A stretch of 64,000 nt of DNA from Campanula takesimana. Its lineage: Eukaryota; Streptophyta; Magnoliopsida; Asterales; Campanulaceae. The DNA is taken from the NCBI GenBank assembly GCA_026119855.1, contig JAOWBW010002556.1, positions 1-64,000 on the forward strand, written 5' to 3'. Below, one piece after another: positions 23,009 to 33,531 of the stretch. Positions within the stretch are counted from its first letter, which is position 1. Each line of letters opens with the position of its first letter. The notes beneath the pieces are model-generated. The model did no database searches and had not been told where the DNA came from. It saw only the letters and a program-made list of their open reading frames with translations. The position numbers were made by a program, and so were the translations under genes.

Positions 23009-24196
23009 GGGAAGGGCTAATTCCACTACAAAATTTACTCATCCACTACACTTTTTATGATTTGACAAAACTATCCTTTAGAGTTGTAATGAATTAGTGG
23101 AAAGTTAAATGAAGATATTGAATATTCATCAAATACTTCCTTACAAGTTTCAAATACAATAATACTTTCCTTACTTTAATGACAAGTAATCTTCTTCTTT
23201 CAAAAGAAAAAAGAAAAAAAGACAAGTAACCTTCTAGCGTAATATATCTTTTTTATTTTATGTTATACTGTATACATTTGTGTTTTATTTAGCTTTTCAT
23301 TATCTAATATATTGTAAATAATCAAAGTACTTGTCATTTTTTACATTTCATTTATTTTCTTTTTGATAAAAGTAAAGAAACCTGAGAACATTTATAGTTT
23401 ACTAGAATACATATACATATTATGAATTTTCCAAAACATTTTTAATGCTTTATCTGCAATAAAAATTGTTCATGAATTCACCTTGAATGTAATAATCTTC
23501 AATGAAATATTGAAGGCTGTCAACCTAGTTACATTAGTTTTATTGATATACAGTCAAAAAATTTAACATATTCATTATTTAAGTTTAATATATCAATTTC
23601 AATATTTTTGAGAAACTTTTGTGGGTTTCACCACTTTGTCAAAAAAAAAAAAAAAAAAAAAAAATCCTAGTCATTTTGACTCGGACAGAAAAAAGATGCT
23701 AGAAGAGAATAAAAAAAGGTTAGGTGAATAATATATACTCCCTCCATCCCGATCGAATTAAGATTTTTTTGGTCAATCTGATAAATTCAATAACTATTTT
23801 TATATTTTTATTTAGATAATTATTTTTCTTCAAATTATTGGTCAAAGTATAATTGGATTGACCAACAATCCTAATTCGATCGGGACGGAGTGAGTATACT
23901 GTATTGCATAAAATAATAATTTATGTTCCATAAAAAAGTATCATTTAATTTTAATTTATTCCACAATTTGTTAAAATATCATGCCATGATAAAATGAATT
24001 AATTTATATTTTCAAAACACTTACCAAAAGATATTCATTTTTAATGACTATTAATGATGTAGTGGATAAGACAATTTTATAGGGTAATAATCTTTTATTA
24101 AAGGCAAGGGCAATTGTGTCATATAAATGAATATATTACCAAAAATATAATGAATGTAGTGGATGAGTAATTTTTATAGTGGCAATAGCCCCTCCC
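23009..24196. mobile_element. Mutator-like non-autonomous element, 1.19 kb
   Basis: The left end GGGAAGGGCTAATTCCACTA and rc of the right end GGGAGGGGCTATTGCCACTA continue as inverted repeats (ACTCATCCACTACA shared). The flanks are a perfect 9-bp TSD, TATTAGTTA at 23000-23008 and 24197-24205. No coding region. A Stowaway is nested at 23738-23894. Confidence 0.82.
23738..23894. mobile_element. Stowaway-type MITE nested in the Mutator-like element
   Basis: 157 bp, ends CTCCCTCCATCCCGATCGAA / rc CTCACTCCGTCCCGATCGAA, flanked by TA. The sequences TTGGTCAATC and GATTGACCAA inside extend the hairpin. Confidence 0.88.
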
Positions 24197-24205
24197 TATT
24201 AGTTA

Positions 24206-24685
24206 AATGTATAAGTTATTATATAAGATAACTATTACTATTAATAGTGTTAGTTAATTTTAATAGTTAATTATATAACATAATTATTACTATTAGTAAT
24301 AATTATGTTAAGTGTAATAGTTACTATATAAAGTAACTATTATTAACAAGAATACTAACAAATTAGAATACTTACAATATATTGTAACTATTACTATTAT
24401 TAGTATTTTTTTTTTGAAAAAATAATACTATTATTAGTATTAGTTAATATATATATTAACTATTGCTTTTAACTTATTATTTATGATAAAAGTTATTCTC
24501 TCGGTCTCAGGATAAGAGTCATACTTTCTATTTTGGTACATACTAGAGTAAGAGTCTTTTTTCCTAAAATGGCAAAGAATCTTTACTATTCATCCCACTC
24601 ACTCTCTCTCGTACTTTACTTTTATACTCACAACACCAATAAATTTACTATTCCCTCCCACTCATTCTCTCTCTTAATTTAGTTT
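24206..24685. other. AT-repeat remainder and a cut Stowaway-like end
   Basis: More AACTATTACTATTA repeats to about 24470. From about 24497 the sequence (CTCTCGGTCTCAGGATAAGAGTC) looks like the start of a Stowaway-like MITE with the usual internal words (ACTTTTATACTCACAACACCAAT). Its right end is not clear because of the LTR insertion at 24686. Confidence 0.4.
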
Positions 24686-24876
24686 TGTTGGGGTGCAACC
24701 TAAAGTCCCACATCGACATTTGAAGAAACAATTGCAAGGTATATAAGAGCACCCACCCACTTCATTAGTATGAGGCCTTTTGGGGGATGCCCAAAAACAA
24801 ATCCGTGCGGGTTAGACCCAAAGCGGACAATATCATACTAATGTGGAGAGTGGTCGTGGTGGTCGTGGTCCCTACA
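24686..24876 (+). mobile_element. 191-bp solo LTR of a TRIM-like retrotransposon
   Basis: Starts TGTTGGGGTGCAACC, ends GTCCCTACA, and is flanked by a 5-bp TSD AGTTT (24681-24685 and 24877-24881). Inside are TCCCACATCG, a TATATAAG box (24741-24748) and CCCAAAGCGGACAATATC, words I recognise from short repeats common in plant genomes. The size fits a TRIM LTR rather than a full-size family. Confidence 0.7.
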
Positions 24877-24881
24877 AGTTT

Positions 24882-25029
24882 TACACTCACAACACTTAAA
24901 TCACTTCCACCATTGTGCACTCGCTGAACTTTTGTTAGCATGTAGGAAAAAAAATTGTATTAAGAGTATATATATTAAAAGTGCTTATTAAGAGTATATA
25001 TATTAAAAGTGCTTGGTGAACAAATATTG
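24882..25029. other. AT-rich spacer
   Basis: Contains two tandem copies of TTAAGAGTATATATATTAAA followed by AGTGCTT (24959-25015). No gene seen. Confidence 0.5.
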
Positions 25030-25102
25030 TGTCCAGCTCAGATGGTCTAAAGTCATGCTTTGGTGTTTGGAAGGGGCTGGGTTCGAATCCCAGCATCTCA
25101 AC
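25030..25102 (+). mobile_element. tRNA-derived SINE-like sequence
   Basis: CCAGCTCAGATGGTCTAA resembles an A box. GGGTTCGAATCCC (25078-25090) is a perfect B box inside a T-arm stem GCTGG/CCAGC. No good acceptor stem closes the structure and no CCA-adjacent partner is seen, so it is a tRNA-derived repeat rather than a tRNA gene. The 3' limit is not clear. Confidence 0.55.
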
Positions 25103-25918
25103 TTTCTCACCTCCTATAACTAAATATACTAAAGGTATTTATTGCCTTTTCAATTCAATGATCTTTTATTTAAATTTAACTATTGTATTCTAATTTTATT
25201 TAATTAATATTTTCATTCTAAAATGGATGTTTAGTTATTATTATTTTGAGATTAATGTTCAATTTTTAATAAAATATGTAATTTATTGCTTCTTTGAACA
25301 CACACACATAATATTATTTTAATTTAAAGTTACTTAATTGATTTAATTAGAAAATTAATAACAAATTAATCATGTTTGGTTCCTATATACTTATTGTTCC
25401 AGTTAATAACAAATTACATAAAAAATGCTTATATTTTGATTTCCCTTTTTTTTTATTTATATTGATTTTTTAAAACTGTAATCGCTAAGATTTTTTTTTT
25501 TAAATAGTGTAATTGTTCACCCGCTGAGTAAAAGTTCTAGGTCCGCCACTGTTTGGGACGGAGGGAGAACTACTTAGGTAACCATTATCTTTTAATTTAC
25601 TATTTAAGCTCATAATTACTATAATATTAACTATAATTAAAACATTATTTTCTCAATCGATCAAGAGTAAAAATTGACATCATTATGGAACAAACGAAGT
25701 AAATTTTTAAAAATTTATAAAGTTATTCTTAGCCAATACTATTAACCAATCTTAATATCTATTTTATACTATAGTAACAAAAACTATTTCCACTATTATT
25801 AAAAAATCACAAGTAGATTTATATATATCTTTAAATTTATTTATATTTATTTAAAATAATTAATAATTATATAATGTAATTATAAATATCCACGACACAC
25901 AAACAAAAAAAAAACATG
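25103..25918. other. AT-rich intergenic sequence
   Basis: No gene seen. Near 25505-25568 it ends in GGTCCGCCACTG followed by GGGACGGAGGGAG, which look like terminal sequences of two different old transposons whose other ends I could not pair. Confidence 0.4.
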
Positions 25919-26865
25919 TATGAGAACATCATGACCCGTCTCATAGTAGAGCTGGGTCATTTTTGACCCATGACCCGGATCCATGACCCACCGGCCCCAA
26001 AAAAATAAAAAATAAAAAATTATATTATTATTTTTGGTTTTTTATTTCGGTTTGTCAAAAGTAATAGTTACTATAACTAAATGTAAGAAACGTGTTATTT
26101 ATATGTAGCAGTTTGTATACATAAAAGTAGTACATATATACAGAAAAGTAACAGTGTTTTTTTATGTTATATTCGTTTGCCAAAAGTAATACTTATTACA
26201 ACTAAAATGTAACGAACGTGTTACTTATATGTAACAGTGTTTATACATAATTGTAACACATATGTATAGAAAAAGTAATAATTCAATCATTTACATTTTT
26301 AGAGCTAAAAACACTTGATTAGTATTACATTATCTGTAGAAATATGTTATAATTTCTTTTATTAAAGTATTACATTTACTTGTACAAACAATTACATTCA
26401 TGAATGTGAGTTGTTACTTTTCAAATGTTACTTTCTTTCAAAAAATTAAATCAAAATACACAATATTTTACATTTTTGTAAAAGCACTATTACATTTCAG
26501 TATAAATGATAATTACATTTAGATATTGTTTGAGTTACACGTAATTATAGTTAGTATTACATTTGAAAAATGGGTAAAATGAGCTTTTGTTTTTGTAAAA
26601 CAGGTGTTACGTTTACTTATGAACAATGTTACTTTATATGTATACAGTCATTACATTAAGTTATGGTAACTATTACTTTTGATAAACAACGAAAAAGCCG
26701 AAAAAAATAATATAAAAACTAAAAAAATAAAATAAAAATTGGACCAATGGGTGGTTGCCACGTGGCAGGTTATGCCTCATGAGTCATGGATCCGGTTCAA
26801 TGGGTCGGGCCGGGTGGGTCAAAAAAACTTGTCTCATAAAAGAGACGGATATAGGTGTTCTCATA
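25919..26865. mobile_element. Inverted-repeat element with internal TGTAAC arrays
   Basis: The ends TATGAGAACA and TGTTCTCATA start inverted repeats that match imperfectly for about 70-85 bases (shared words CCGTCTC, TTTTTGACCCA, CCGGATCCATGA). The interior is AT-rich and dense in GTAACA/TTACATTT words in both directions. No ORF and no clear TSD; superfamily unknown. Confidence 0.6.
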
Positions 26866-27099
26866 GGAGACCAGCTAAAAAAAAAAAAAAAACACCGGTG
26901 TAGTTTGAAGTCAAAGTTCGTGAATTTTGTAGGAGAAAATTCCACAAGGCCCCTTCACACAGATCATTTCTCCATAAAAACCCAAGTGAGATCCAAAAGC
27001 CCACACTACAATAGAAGCTCGAATCAAAATTCCATCAAAACCCAATATACTGTTGACCAAGTCAAAATTATTTTCTAAATACCAATTTTAACCCTAGTC
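26866..27099. other. Intergenic, no feature seen
   Basis: Contains an A-run (26878-26891). Nothing coding is supported. Confidence 0.4.
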
Positions 27100-27780
27100 C
27101 CAAATAAAACCCTAATCACCCTCCCTCTCTGTAATTTGTGTCATATCTCTCTCTCGCACTAAAATCACACACACACACACACACTTTCTCTCTCCACACC
27201 TCCACCTTCGGCTACCACACTCCGGCAACCTTCTCCGTCTCCGGTGCTCCTATCTCCGACATCACACCTGCCGTCTCCGAGCCAGCACCTCCGGCCTCAC
27301 TTTCTCCGTCTCCGGTCATGGTTCTCCGCTTCGGCCACCTCTCTGGTCATCTTCCCCAGCGACTTCCATTTTCCATAGCGGCCTTCATCTTCACCAGCGT
27401 CTTTCATTTCTCCGGCGTCTCTTCAACTCCTTGCTCCTGTTCATTCTCTCTCGGCACTTGAAACAACAACACGCCTCAGATCTGGTCTCATATTGCTCAG
27501 ATCTGGTCGATATTTTCTGGCGAACCACATATCTCGTTTGCTCGTCTTCGTCATCTCCGGTCATATCCATTGTTTTCTCCGGCGTTGTGAGATGTTTTGA
27601 TCTTGTGCCGGCGATAGTGGTCTTCGTCGGAGTTAATGGTCACTGTCGGAGATGGTGATATTTGTCGGAGTTAACGGTGTTCATCTGGATATATGGTCTT
27701 TGTCGGCATCAATGGTTATAGCCGGATATAATTGAATATGAGTTTAGAAGTTAATGGTGAAGGCTAGAAATTGATTAAAA
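27100..27780 (+). other. CT-rich, leader-like sequence of possible genic origin
   Basis: AACCCTAATC, a CT-rich stretch and a (CA)n run (27166-27183) are followed by TCTCCGG-rich sequence with an open frame of 107 codons at 27138-27461. The composition resembles plant 5' leaders and first exons, and TCGGAGTTAA-type phrases recur near 27630-27680. I recognise no domain. It could be a captured or decayed gene 5' end. Confidence 0.3.
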
Positions 27781-27975
27781 TTGGGTAGAAATTTGGTAAG
27801 CATAAGATACGAAAACACCCATTTGACTCTCTGTATATTCAATTTAGTTGATTAATTCTTGGATTTGCTTTTGCTTTGAAGATAAAAAAGAGCTTAGACG
27901 AATATTATTGTGATATTTTTTGTAATATTACTATAGTTGGAATAATACAAATATGGCATTATTAATGTTTATAAA

Positions 27976-28081
27976 AAAATGGAAAAAGTGTAAAAACAAT
28001 GACTCTTATTCTTATACGTCTCTTATAAGAGTTTGTAAGAGTTTGACCGGATTTGACTATAAAAGTAGAACTGGTCTTATA
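27976..28081 (+). repeat. ~124-bp tandem array, left remnant
   Basis: One diverged unit (GAGTTTGACCGGATTTGAC, AAAGTAGAACTGGTCTTATA) lies left of the solo LTR, showing that the LTR inserted into the array. Confidence 0.75.
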
Positions 28082-30146
28082 TGTCACGACCCGAAATCTA
28101 GGCTCTATTTTATTAGTAATAAATAATTATTAATTATTTAATTGCTTATTTATTTATTTAAATTATTATTTATTTAAATATTTATGTGTGCAATTTATGT
28201 GTTATAATAATTTATGCCTAGCATTCTATTTGGGTCTTAATAATTAGTGGGAGTATCATAGTTGAGCTAGTTAGTGGGGGAAGGGGGCTAGGTGTAACAT
28301 TTCAAAATAATTCCCCCTACTCCATCCCTTCTCCCTCACTCCACCCCTTTCCCAGCCCATTTCTCTCTCTCTCTCTCCAAAGAAGAAAAAGGGGTAAGTT
28401 TCTCATCTCCTTTCACCTCTCTTCATTTACTTCCTCTTCCTCTCATAATCTCTCATTTCTTAAAACTCGAAATGTGTTTAGATCGTCGATAGGATCGCGT
28501 AGAACCAAAAAGAATTGAATTCCGTCATCTTTGAGAATTTTTAGGTAAGTTGCTTTTCCCCCATTTTTATGCTAAAATGTTCATATCATGTTCGTATAAT
28601 GCTTTTGTTGTTATATTTGAAGTTTGGTTGAGTTTAGAATTGATTTGGAATTTATTTGAGTTTTTGGGTAAAAATGGTGAAAGCTTGAATGTGGGAATTT
28701 GGTCTTGTTTTCGGTTGATAAAGGGTGTTGTTAAGGTCCCCTTTTGGGTTAAATGATGTTTGGGTACCTTGGAAATCTTGTTGGGGAGTGTTGATTTTGG
28801 GTGTTATGGATTTGGTATGAAAATGGTAAGGCATTTTGATGAACCCAGCTGGGAATTCCTCCCAGCCCGCAGACCAGGCGCCCGCCCGCCTTGACCCAGG
28901 CGCCCGCCTGCACCCCCTTTTCCAGTGGCCCAAACCTTCTGTTGAAACAAGCGCGCGCCTGCTCCTGCCCGAGCGCCCGCCCGCCCGCCTGCATGGGATT
29001 TTGTCCTTTTGCTTGGTTTAAGACTTAAGGCTTAACTAGTTTAGATTTATTTCTTCTAATTGACTTAAGATAACACCGTGGAACACTTTATTGATTGGAT
29101 TTAATTCTTTTGTGAATAAATATGATATGGAATTTGATTTAGTATCATTTTGGGAATGTGGATCATCTTTGATGTGCGGTTTGTATTGGTTTACCCTTGT
29201 GGTGATTTAATTGGAATGGTTCCCTACTTTGGAACCTTAAGTTGTTTATTCATGCTAAATTATTATTACTTAGCATTTATTTGGAAGCCCAGCTGGCATA
29301 TTTGTTGCATCGGACGATGGGAAAGATTATAATGGCAAAGCCAAGTCCATTATAATGTTGACCATTGTTTTGCCCCCTTCTATACCCCTTTTCCAGATTG
29401 GCCTTGGAAAAGATAAGTTAGCTTCCTTTGTGAATGTATCTAGCTACCGAGCATGACTTTGTGGCATGGTTCTTGTCCTTTGTGACACTTTTATGGTTAT
29501 TGTTCCAGTACCGGGGTTTTCTCTTCGGCTTTCATGCTATTATGAAGATGTGATTTGTTGATTATTGAAGCTGCGTAGCGATCCTTTATTTGGATGTATC
29601 GGTTTGGAAACCTTGGCTTATATCCTTTGTTATGTGTTTATTTCCGCTTCTATCTGTTATGTGATAACTGCTACGTGCTATCTATGATTTATTATTGTAT
29701 ATTGCATCTTAGCATGTCATGTAGTTGCATTAGTAACTTATTGAGATTTATCTCACCCCTTCCTTTTATCTTTGTTTTTCCTTAACCCCCCCCCAGGTGC
29801 TAAGGATTAGTCTCGCTGATCACGAGAAAGAGGACGTCGAGTGTGGATACATTCTTTGGGGGAAAGTTGTTATAGGTTGGTTTACATTATATAAATGTGT
29901 AACCTTTTTGGGATAGTTGTACCAAACAATGACGTCATTAAGATTTGTATATTTATCTTTTGTTGGGCATAAACTTGTGGAAGTTTATGATAGTTGTATT
30001 TGGTGTTATCAAACTTGGATTTGTAAAACTTTGGATCATCACCTTTTGGTATCAAATGGAATTTTTAACTTCGGTATTTCACAGTTTTGGTTTTAAGTCG
30101 ACGTCCAGATCGTGGTCTCGGGCCTGCGGGGTCCGGGGTCGCGACA
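28082..30146 (+). mobile_element. Solo LTR related to the TR-GAG LTR
   Basis: Starts TGTCACGACCCGAAATCTAG and ends GGGGTCGCGACA, 2065 bp, flanked by the TSD TTATA (28077-28081 and 30147-30151). Many segments match the TR-GAG LTR in the opposite orientation (GATCGTCGATAGGATCGCG; the CATCGGACGATGGGAAAGATT region), but it is clearly diverged. A solo LTR forms by recombination between the two LTRs of a full copy. It has its own GC-rich cassette at about 28856-28995. Confidence 0.88.
28856..28995. repeat. GC-rich box cassette in the solo LTR
   Basis: Boxes AGGCGCCCGCCCGCC, AGGCGCCCGCCTGC, GCGCGCGCCTGC and GAGCGCCCGCCCGCC form two pairs. They lie in the position where the TR-GAG LTR has GCGGCCGCCC boxes, yet their sequence differs. 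Confidence 0.7.
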
Positions 30147-30151
30147 TTATA

Positions 30152-31360
30152 CGTCGGTTATAAGAGTTTGACCAGATTTTGACATTTTTTTAATTAAAAG
30201 TTGGAAAAAGTGAAAAAAAAAAACTCTTATAGTCTAATTATAAGAGTAGAGAAGGTCTTATACGTCACTTATAAGAGTTTGACCGGATTTGACCAAAAAA
30301 TATTGTTTATTTTTTTATTAAAAGTTGGAAAAAGTGAAAAAAAAATTGACACTTATACTCTAATTATAAGAGTAGAACTGATGTTATACGTTAGTTATAA
30401 GAGTTTGACCGGATTTGACCAAAATTTATTATTTATTTTTTTATTAAAAGTTGGAAAAAGTGAAACAAATGAGTCTTATAATCTAATTATAAGAGTAGAA
30501 CTTGTCTTATACGTCAGTTATAAGAGTTTGACCGGATTTGACCAAAAAATATTATTTATTTTTTTATTAAAAGTTGGAAAAAGTGAAATAAATTGACACT
30601 TATACTCTAATTATAATAGTAGAACTGACCTTATACGTTAGTTATAAGAGTTTGACCGGATTTGACCAAAATATATTATTTATTTATTTTTATTAAAAGT
30701 TGGAAAAAGTGAAAAAATTGACTCTTATAGTCTAATTATAAGAGTAGAACTGGTCTTATACGTCAGTTATGAGAGTTTGATCGGATTTGACCAAAAAATA
30801 TTATTTATTTTTTTATTAAAAGTTGGAAAAATTGAAAAAAATGAGTCTTATACTCTAATTATAAGAGTAGAACTTGTCTTACACGTCAGTTATGAGAGTT
30901 TGACCGGGTTTGACTTTTTTATTATAATTAAAAGTTGGAAAATGTGAAAAAAATGGCTCTTATACTCTAATTATAAGAGTAGAACTGATCTTATACGTCA
31001 GTTATGAGAGTTTGACTGGATTTGACCAAAAAATATTATTTATTTTTTTATTAAAAGTTGGAAAATGTGTAAAAAATTACTCTTATACTCTAATTATAAG
31101 AATAGAACTTGTCTTATACGTCAGTTATGAGAGTTTGACCGGATTTGACAAAAAAATATTATTTATTTTTTTTATTAAAAGTTGGAAAAAGTGAAAAAAA
31201 TTACTTTTATACTCTAATTATAAGAGTAGAACTGTTCTTATACGTTAGTTATAAGAGTTTGACTGAATTTGACCAAAATATATTATTTAATTTTTTATTA
31301 AAAGTTGGAAAAAGTGAAAAAATTGACTCTTATAGTCTAATTATAAGAGCAGAACTGGGC
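30152..31360 (+). repeat. ~124-bp tandem array, about 10 units
   Basis: Units repeat TTATAAGAGTTTGACCGG at roughly 30158, 30269, 30395, 30518, 30642, 30767, 30890, 31001, 31127 and 31246. Each contains TTATTAAAAGTTGGAAAAAG and TCTAATTATAAGAGTAGAAC. The spacing (111-127) and divergence suggest an old local satellite. The open frames in it are by-products of the repeat. Confidence 0.88.
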
Positions 31361-31568
31361 TGAGGGATCCGGGCTGGAATGTGGGCATGATTGGTGAGGC
31401 AGGAGTGGGCTGGGATGTGGGCTTGGTCAGTGAAGGTATTTTTGTCCTTTAACTAGCTCTGAGTTTATATGGAATTTTCATCTCAGCTTGGGTTCTTATG
31501 GGTTTATGATCTGGCTCAGGGGGCCTAGGGTCAAAGCTCATTTTGTAGACCCTGTGTTACTCTACTTA
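31361..31568. other. Intergenic, no feature seen
   Basis: G-rich sequence after the array; GGCTGGGATGTGGGC and GGCTGGAATGTGGGC are near-repeats at about 31369 and 31410. Confidence 0.4.
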
Positions 31569-32054
31569 GACTATGAGCAATGGGGGTATGAAAGGGGGGG
31601 AGGTTGTATGATACCATTGTGGGGGTGGTTGAATTTGGGGGTGTTGAATTTGGGGGATGAAATAATTCATACGGGTTGAAAGTTTGGGAAAGCTGGCATC
31701 TTAGACACGTGGCGTGCTCCAACTGGGCCGGCGTTGGCGCGTGCACCACACGGCCCGACAGGGCGCGTGTGGTGCAGCGCAGGGCGGTTTTTTTTTTTTT
31801 TTTTTCTTGTGTTTGCCACGTGTCTGTCACTCATTGGTCCGTTTAATTTTATTTTTTCCCTATAAAAAATAAAAATGATATAAAAAGTAGTGGGGTATAA
31901 AATGATGAGTGAGAGGGAGATGATTTTTTCTTTTTCAACTTACCATTGTAGGAGGGTTGTATGAAAGGGGTGTATGAAAGATGAGGTGGATAGGATAAAG
32001 TGTTAAAAATGGGTGTTGAATTTTTTTTGGTGTATGAAACCATTGCTCATAGTC
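31569..32054. mobile_element. Tourist-like (PIF/Harbinger) MITE, 486 bp
   Basis: Perfect inverted ends GACTATGAGCAATGG / CCATTGCTCATAGTC flanked by TTA on both sides (31566-31568, 32055-32057), the 3-bp target preference of PIF/Harbinger. No coding region; GC-rich patch at 31715-31790. Confidence 0.8.
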
Positions 32055-32222
32055 TTAGCAAATAACGTACCACTAATCAGTTCCAACTTGGAACCAGGCC
32101 CACACGGTGCTTTTGGGTGGATCCATGACTCCAAATATTTCAAGCAAATTGTTTATGTGATGATGCGCCGCCTTTACGCCTACCGTTTCCTACTACTTTT
32201 GTTTTTTTTTTTTTTTTTTAAC

Positions 32223-32382
32223 AATGATACAAATAAAAAAAACTCAAAGGAAAAACTCATAGTGAAACACTTTAAACCGTTGGATGAGTTTTTAGTGGGG
32301 CTCACAAACATTTATTACAATCCAACGGATTACAGTGTTTCACTATGAGTTTTCCCTTTGAGTTTTCACTATACATATCATT
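32223..32382. mobile_element. Short hairpin MITE
   Basis: AATGATAC...AACTCAAAGGAAAAACTCATAG at the left pairs with CTATGAGTTTTCCCTTTGAG...TATCATT at the right; about 160 bp, loop in the middle. No clear TSD, superfamily unknown. Confidence 0.7.
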
Positions 32383-32509
32383 ATCTTTTTTTTTTTAAAG
32401 TAACTTGCTGCCCTCCCTTTCCCACATCCCATTTTCCATTTCAAATCTCATACTAGTGCTAAAGTGCTACGTAAAAGTACAATTACGCTAAATATTTGTG
32501 CTAAAGTTA

Positions 32510-33216
32510 CTCTCTCTCGGGTGTAAGAGTCGTACCTTCCATTTACACGAATATTAAAAAATGGTGAAAGTAAAGTAAGTGTTGTGAGTATAAAAGTAAA
32601 GTAGGAAAGAGAATGAGTCGGAGAGACTAGTAAGTTAATTGGTGTTGTGAGTATAAAAGTAAAGTAGTAAAGAGAATGAGTGAGGTGAATAGTAAAAGTT
32701 CATTGTCATTTTAGGATAGTGACCAGGGATGGCAATTTGACCGAACCCGATCCGAACCCGAAGGCGATCCGCCCCAAAAAAGTAGGGTTCGGGTTGCAAT
32801 TTTCATGCCCCGAGCGGGTTAGGGTCGGGTTCGGGTTTTGATATTGACCCGCCGTGATCCGACCCGACCCGCACCCTCATGTATAAAGTCAAGATATTAT
32901 GTTAGTTAATCATATCATATGTTGTTCAATTAATTTTTATAGTTGTTTTTTAGTGAGGTTTGATGATTTTAAACTAATTTCTATAACTAATTAAAATTTA
33001 AGTTTATTCATAGATTGAGCCCAAGCAAATATGGGCTAATTTTTTTATAATTTTGTATGCTTCGGGTCGGGTCGGGTTCGGGTTTCCTTGCCTTCGGGTC
33101 GGGCCGGGTTCGGTTTTGCCGAAACCCGCCCCGTTGCCATCCCTAATAGTGACTCTTATTCTAAGACGTACAAAAATAAAAAATAAGACTCTTACTCTAA
33201 AATGAAATGGAGAGAG
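32510..33216. mobile_element. Stowaway-type MITE split by an hAT element
   Basis: Ends CTCTCTCTCGGGTGTAAGAG and rc CTCTCTCCATTTCATTTTAG, flanked by TA. Without the nested hAT (32724-33145) and its TSD copy it is about 277 bp, a usual Stowaway size. Confidence 0.78.
32724..33145. mobile_element. Non-autonomous hAT element nested in the Stowaway
   Basis: Starts CAGGGATGGCAA and ends TTGCCATCCCTA, flanked by a perfect 8-bp TSD ATAGTGAC (32716-32723, 33146-33153). The subterminal regions are rich in CGGGT/ACCCG repeats, as often seen in hAT elements. No transposase. Confidence 0.88.
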
Positions 33217-33531
33217 TATTCGTTTCGTCCAAAAATACTTTGCAGTAGTTTTTTTTTAGTGTCTTATAAATAATTTTTTTATTTAAAAATGTTTAAATTT
33301 TATTATATTTTCATTTTATATACCTCACTTAGCATACTCATACTTTTAATTAATTATGGGTCACACGGGTAAATCTCACTCAAATTATTTCCTAAAATAC
33401 ACCGTCTTTCTAAAATGCGCAGCTCTTCTAAATTGCGCCAACTTTTCATCATTTTTATAACCAACAAAGTTGTCCCTTACCTCTCCCTCCCCACCCATCT
33501 CTAGAACAAACAAGAAAACAAAAGCGAAAGA
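33217..33531 (+). promoter_or_regulatory. Upstream region and 5' leader of the JINGUBANG-like gene
   Basis: AT-rich sequence to about 33400, then a CT-rich leader (about 33470-33505) and the start context AAAGAATGGG. No strong TATA box stands out; TTTTTATAACC at about 33454 is a weak candidate. The boundary with the Stowaway at 33216 means the promoter is very short or includes transposon sequence. Confidence 0.4.

Noticed and set aside
25030..25102. A functional tRNA gene
   Set aside because: Only the A/B-box and T-arm parts fit; no acceptor stem or plausible anticodon arm closes.
22404..25110. A complete Helitron starting TCTATATATATTAAAAG
   Set aside because: No CTRR end with a preceding hairpin was found, and no Rep/helicase sequence.
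30201..31363. Open frames with repeated KVGKSEKN / SLTGFDQKILFIF residues
   Set aside because: Products of the ~124-bp tandem array; frames break between units and the composition is AT-rich non-coding.
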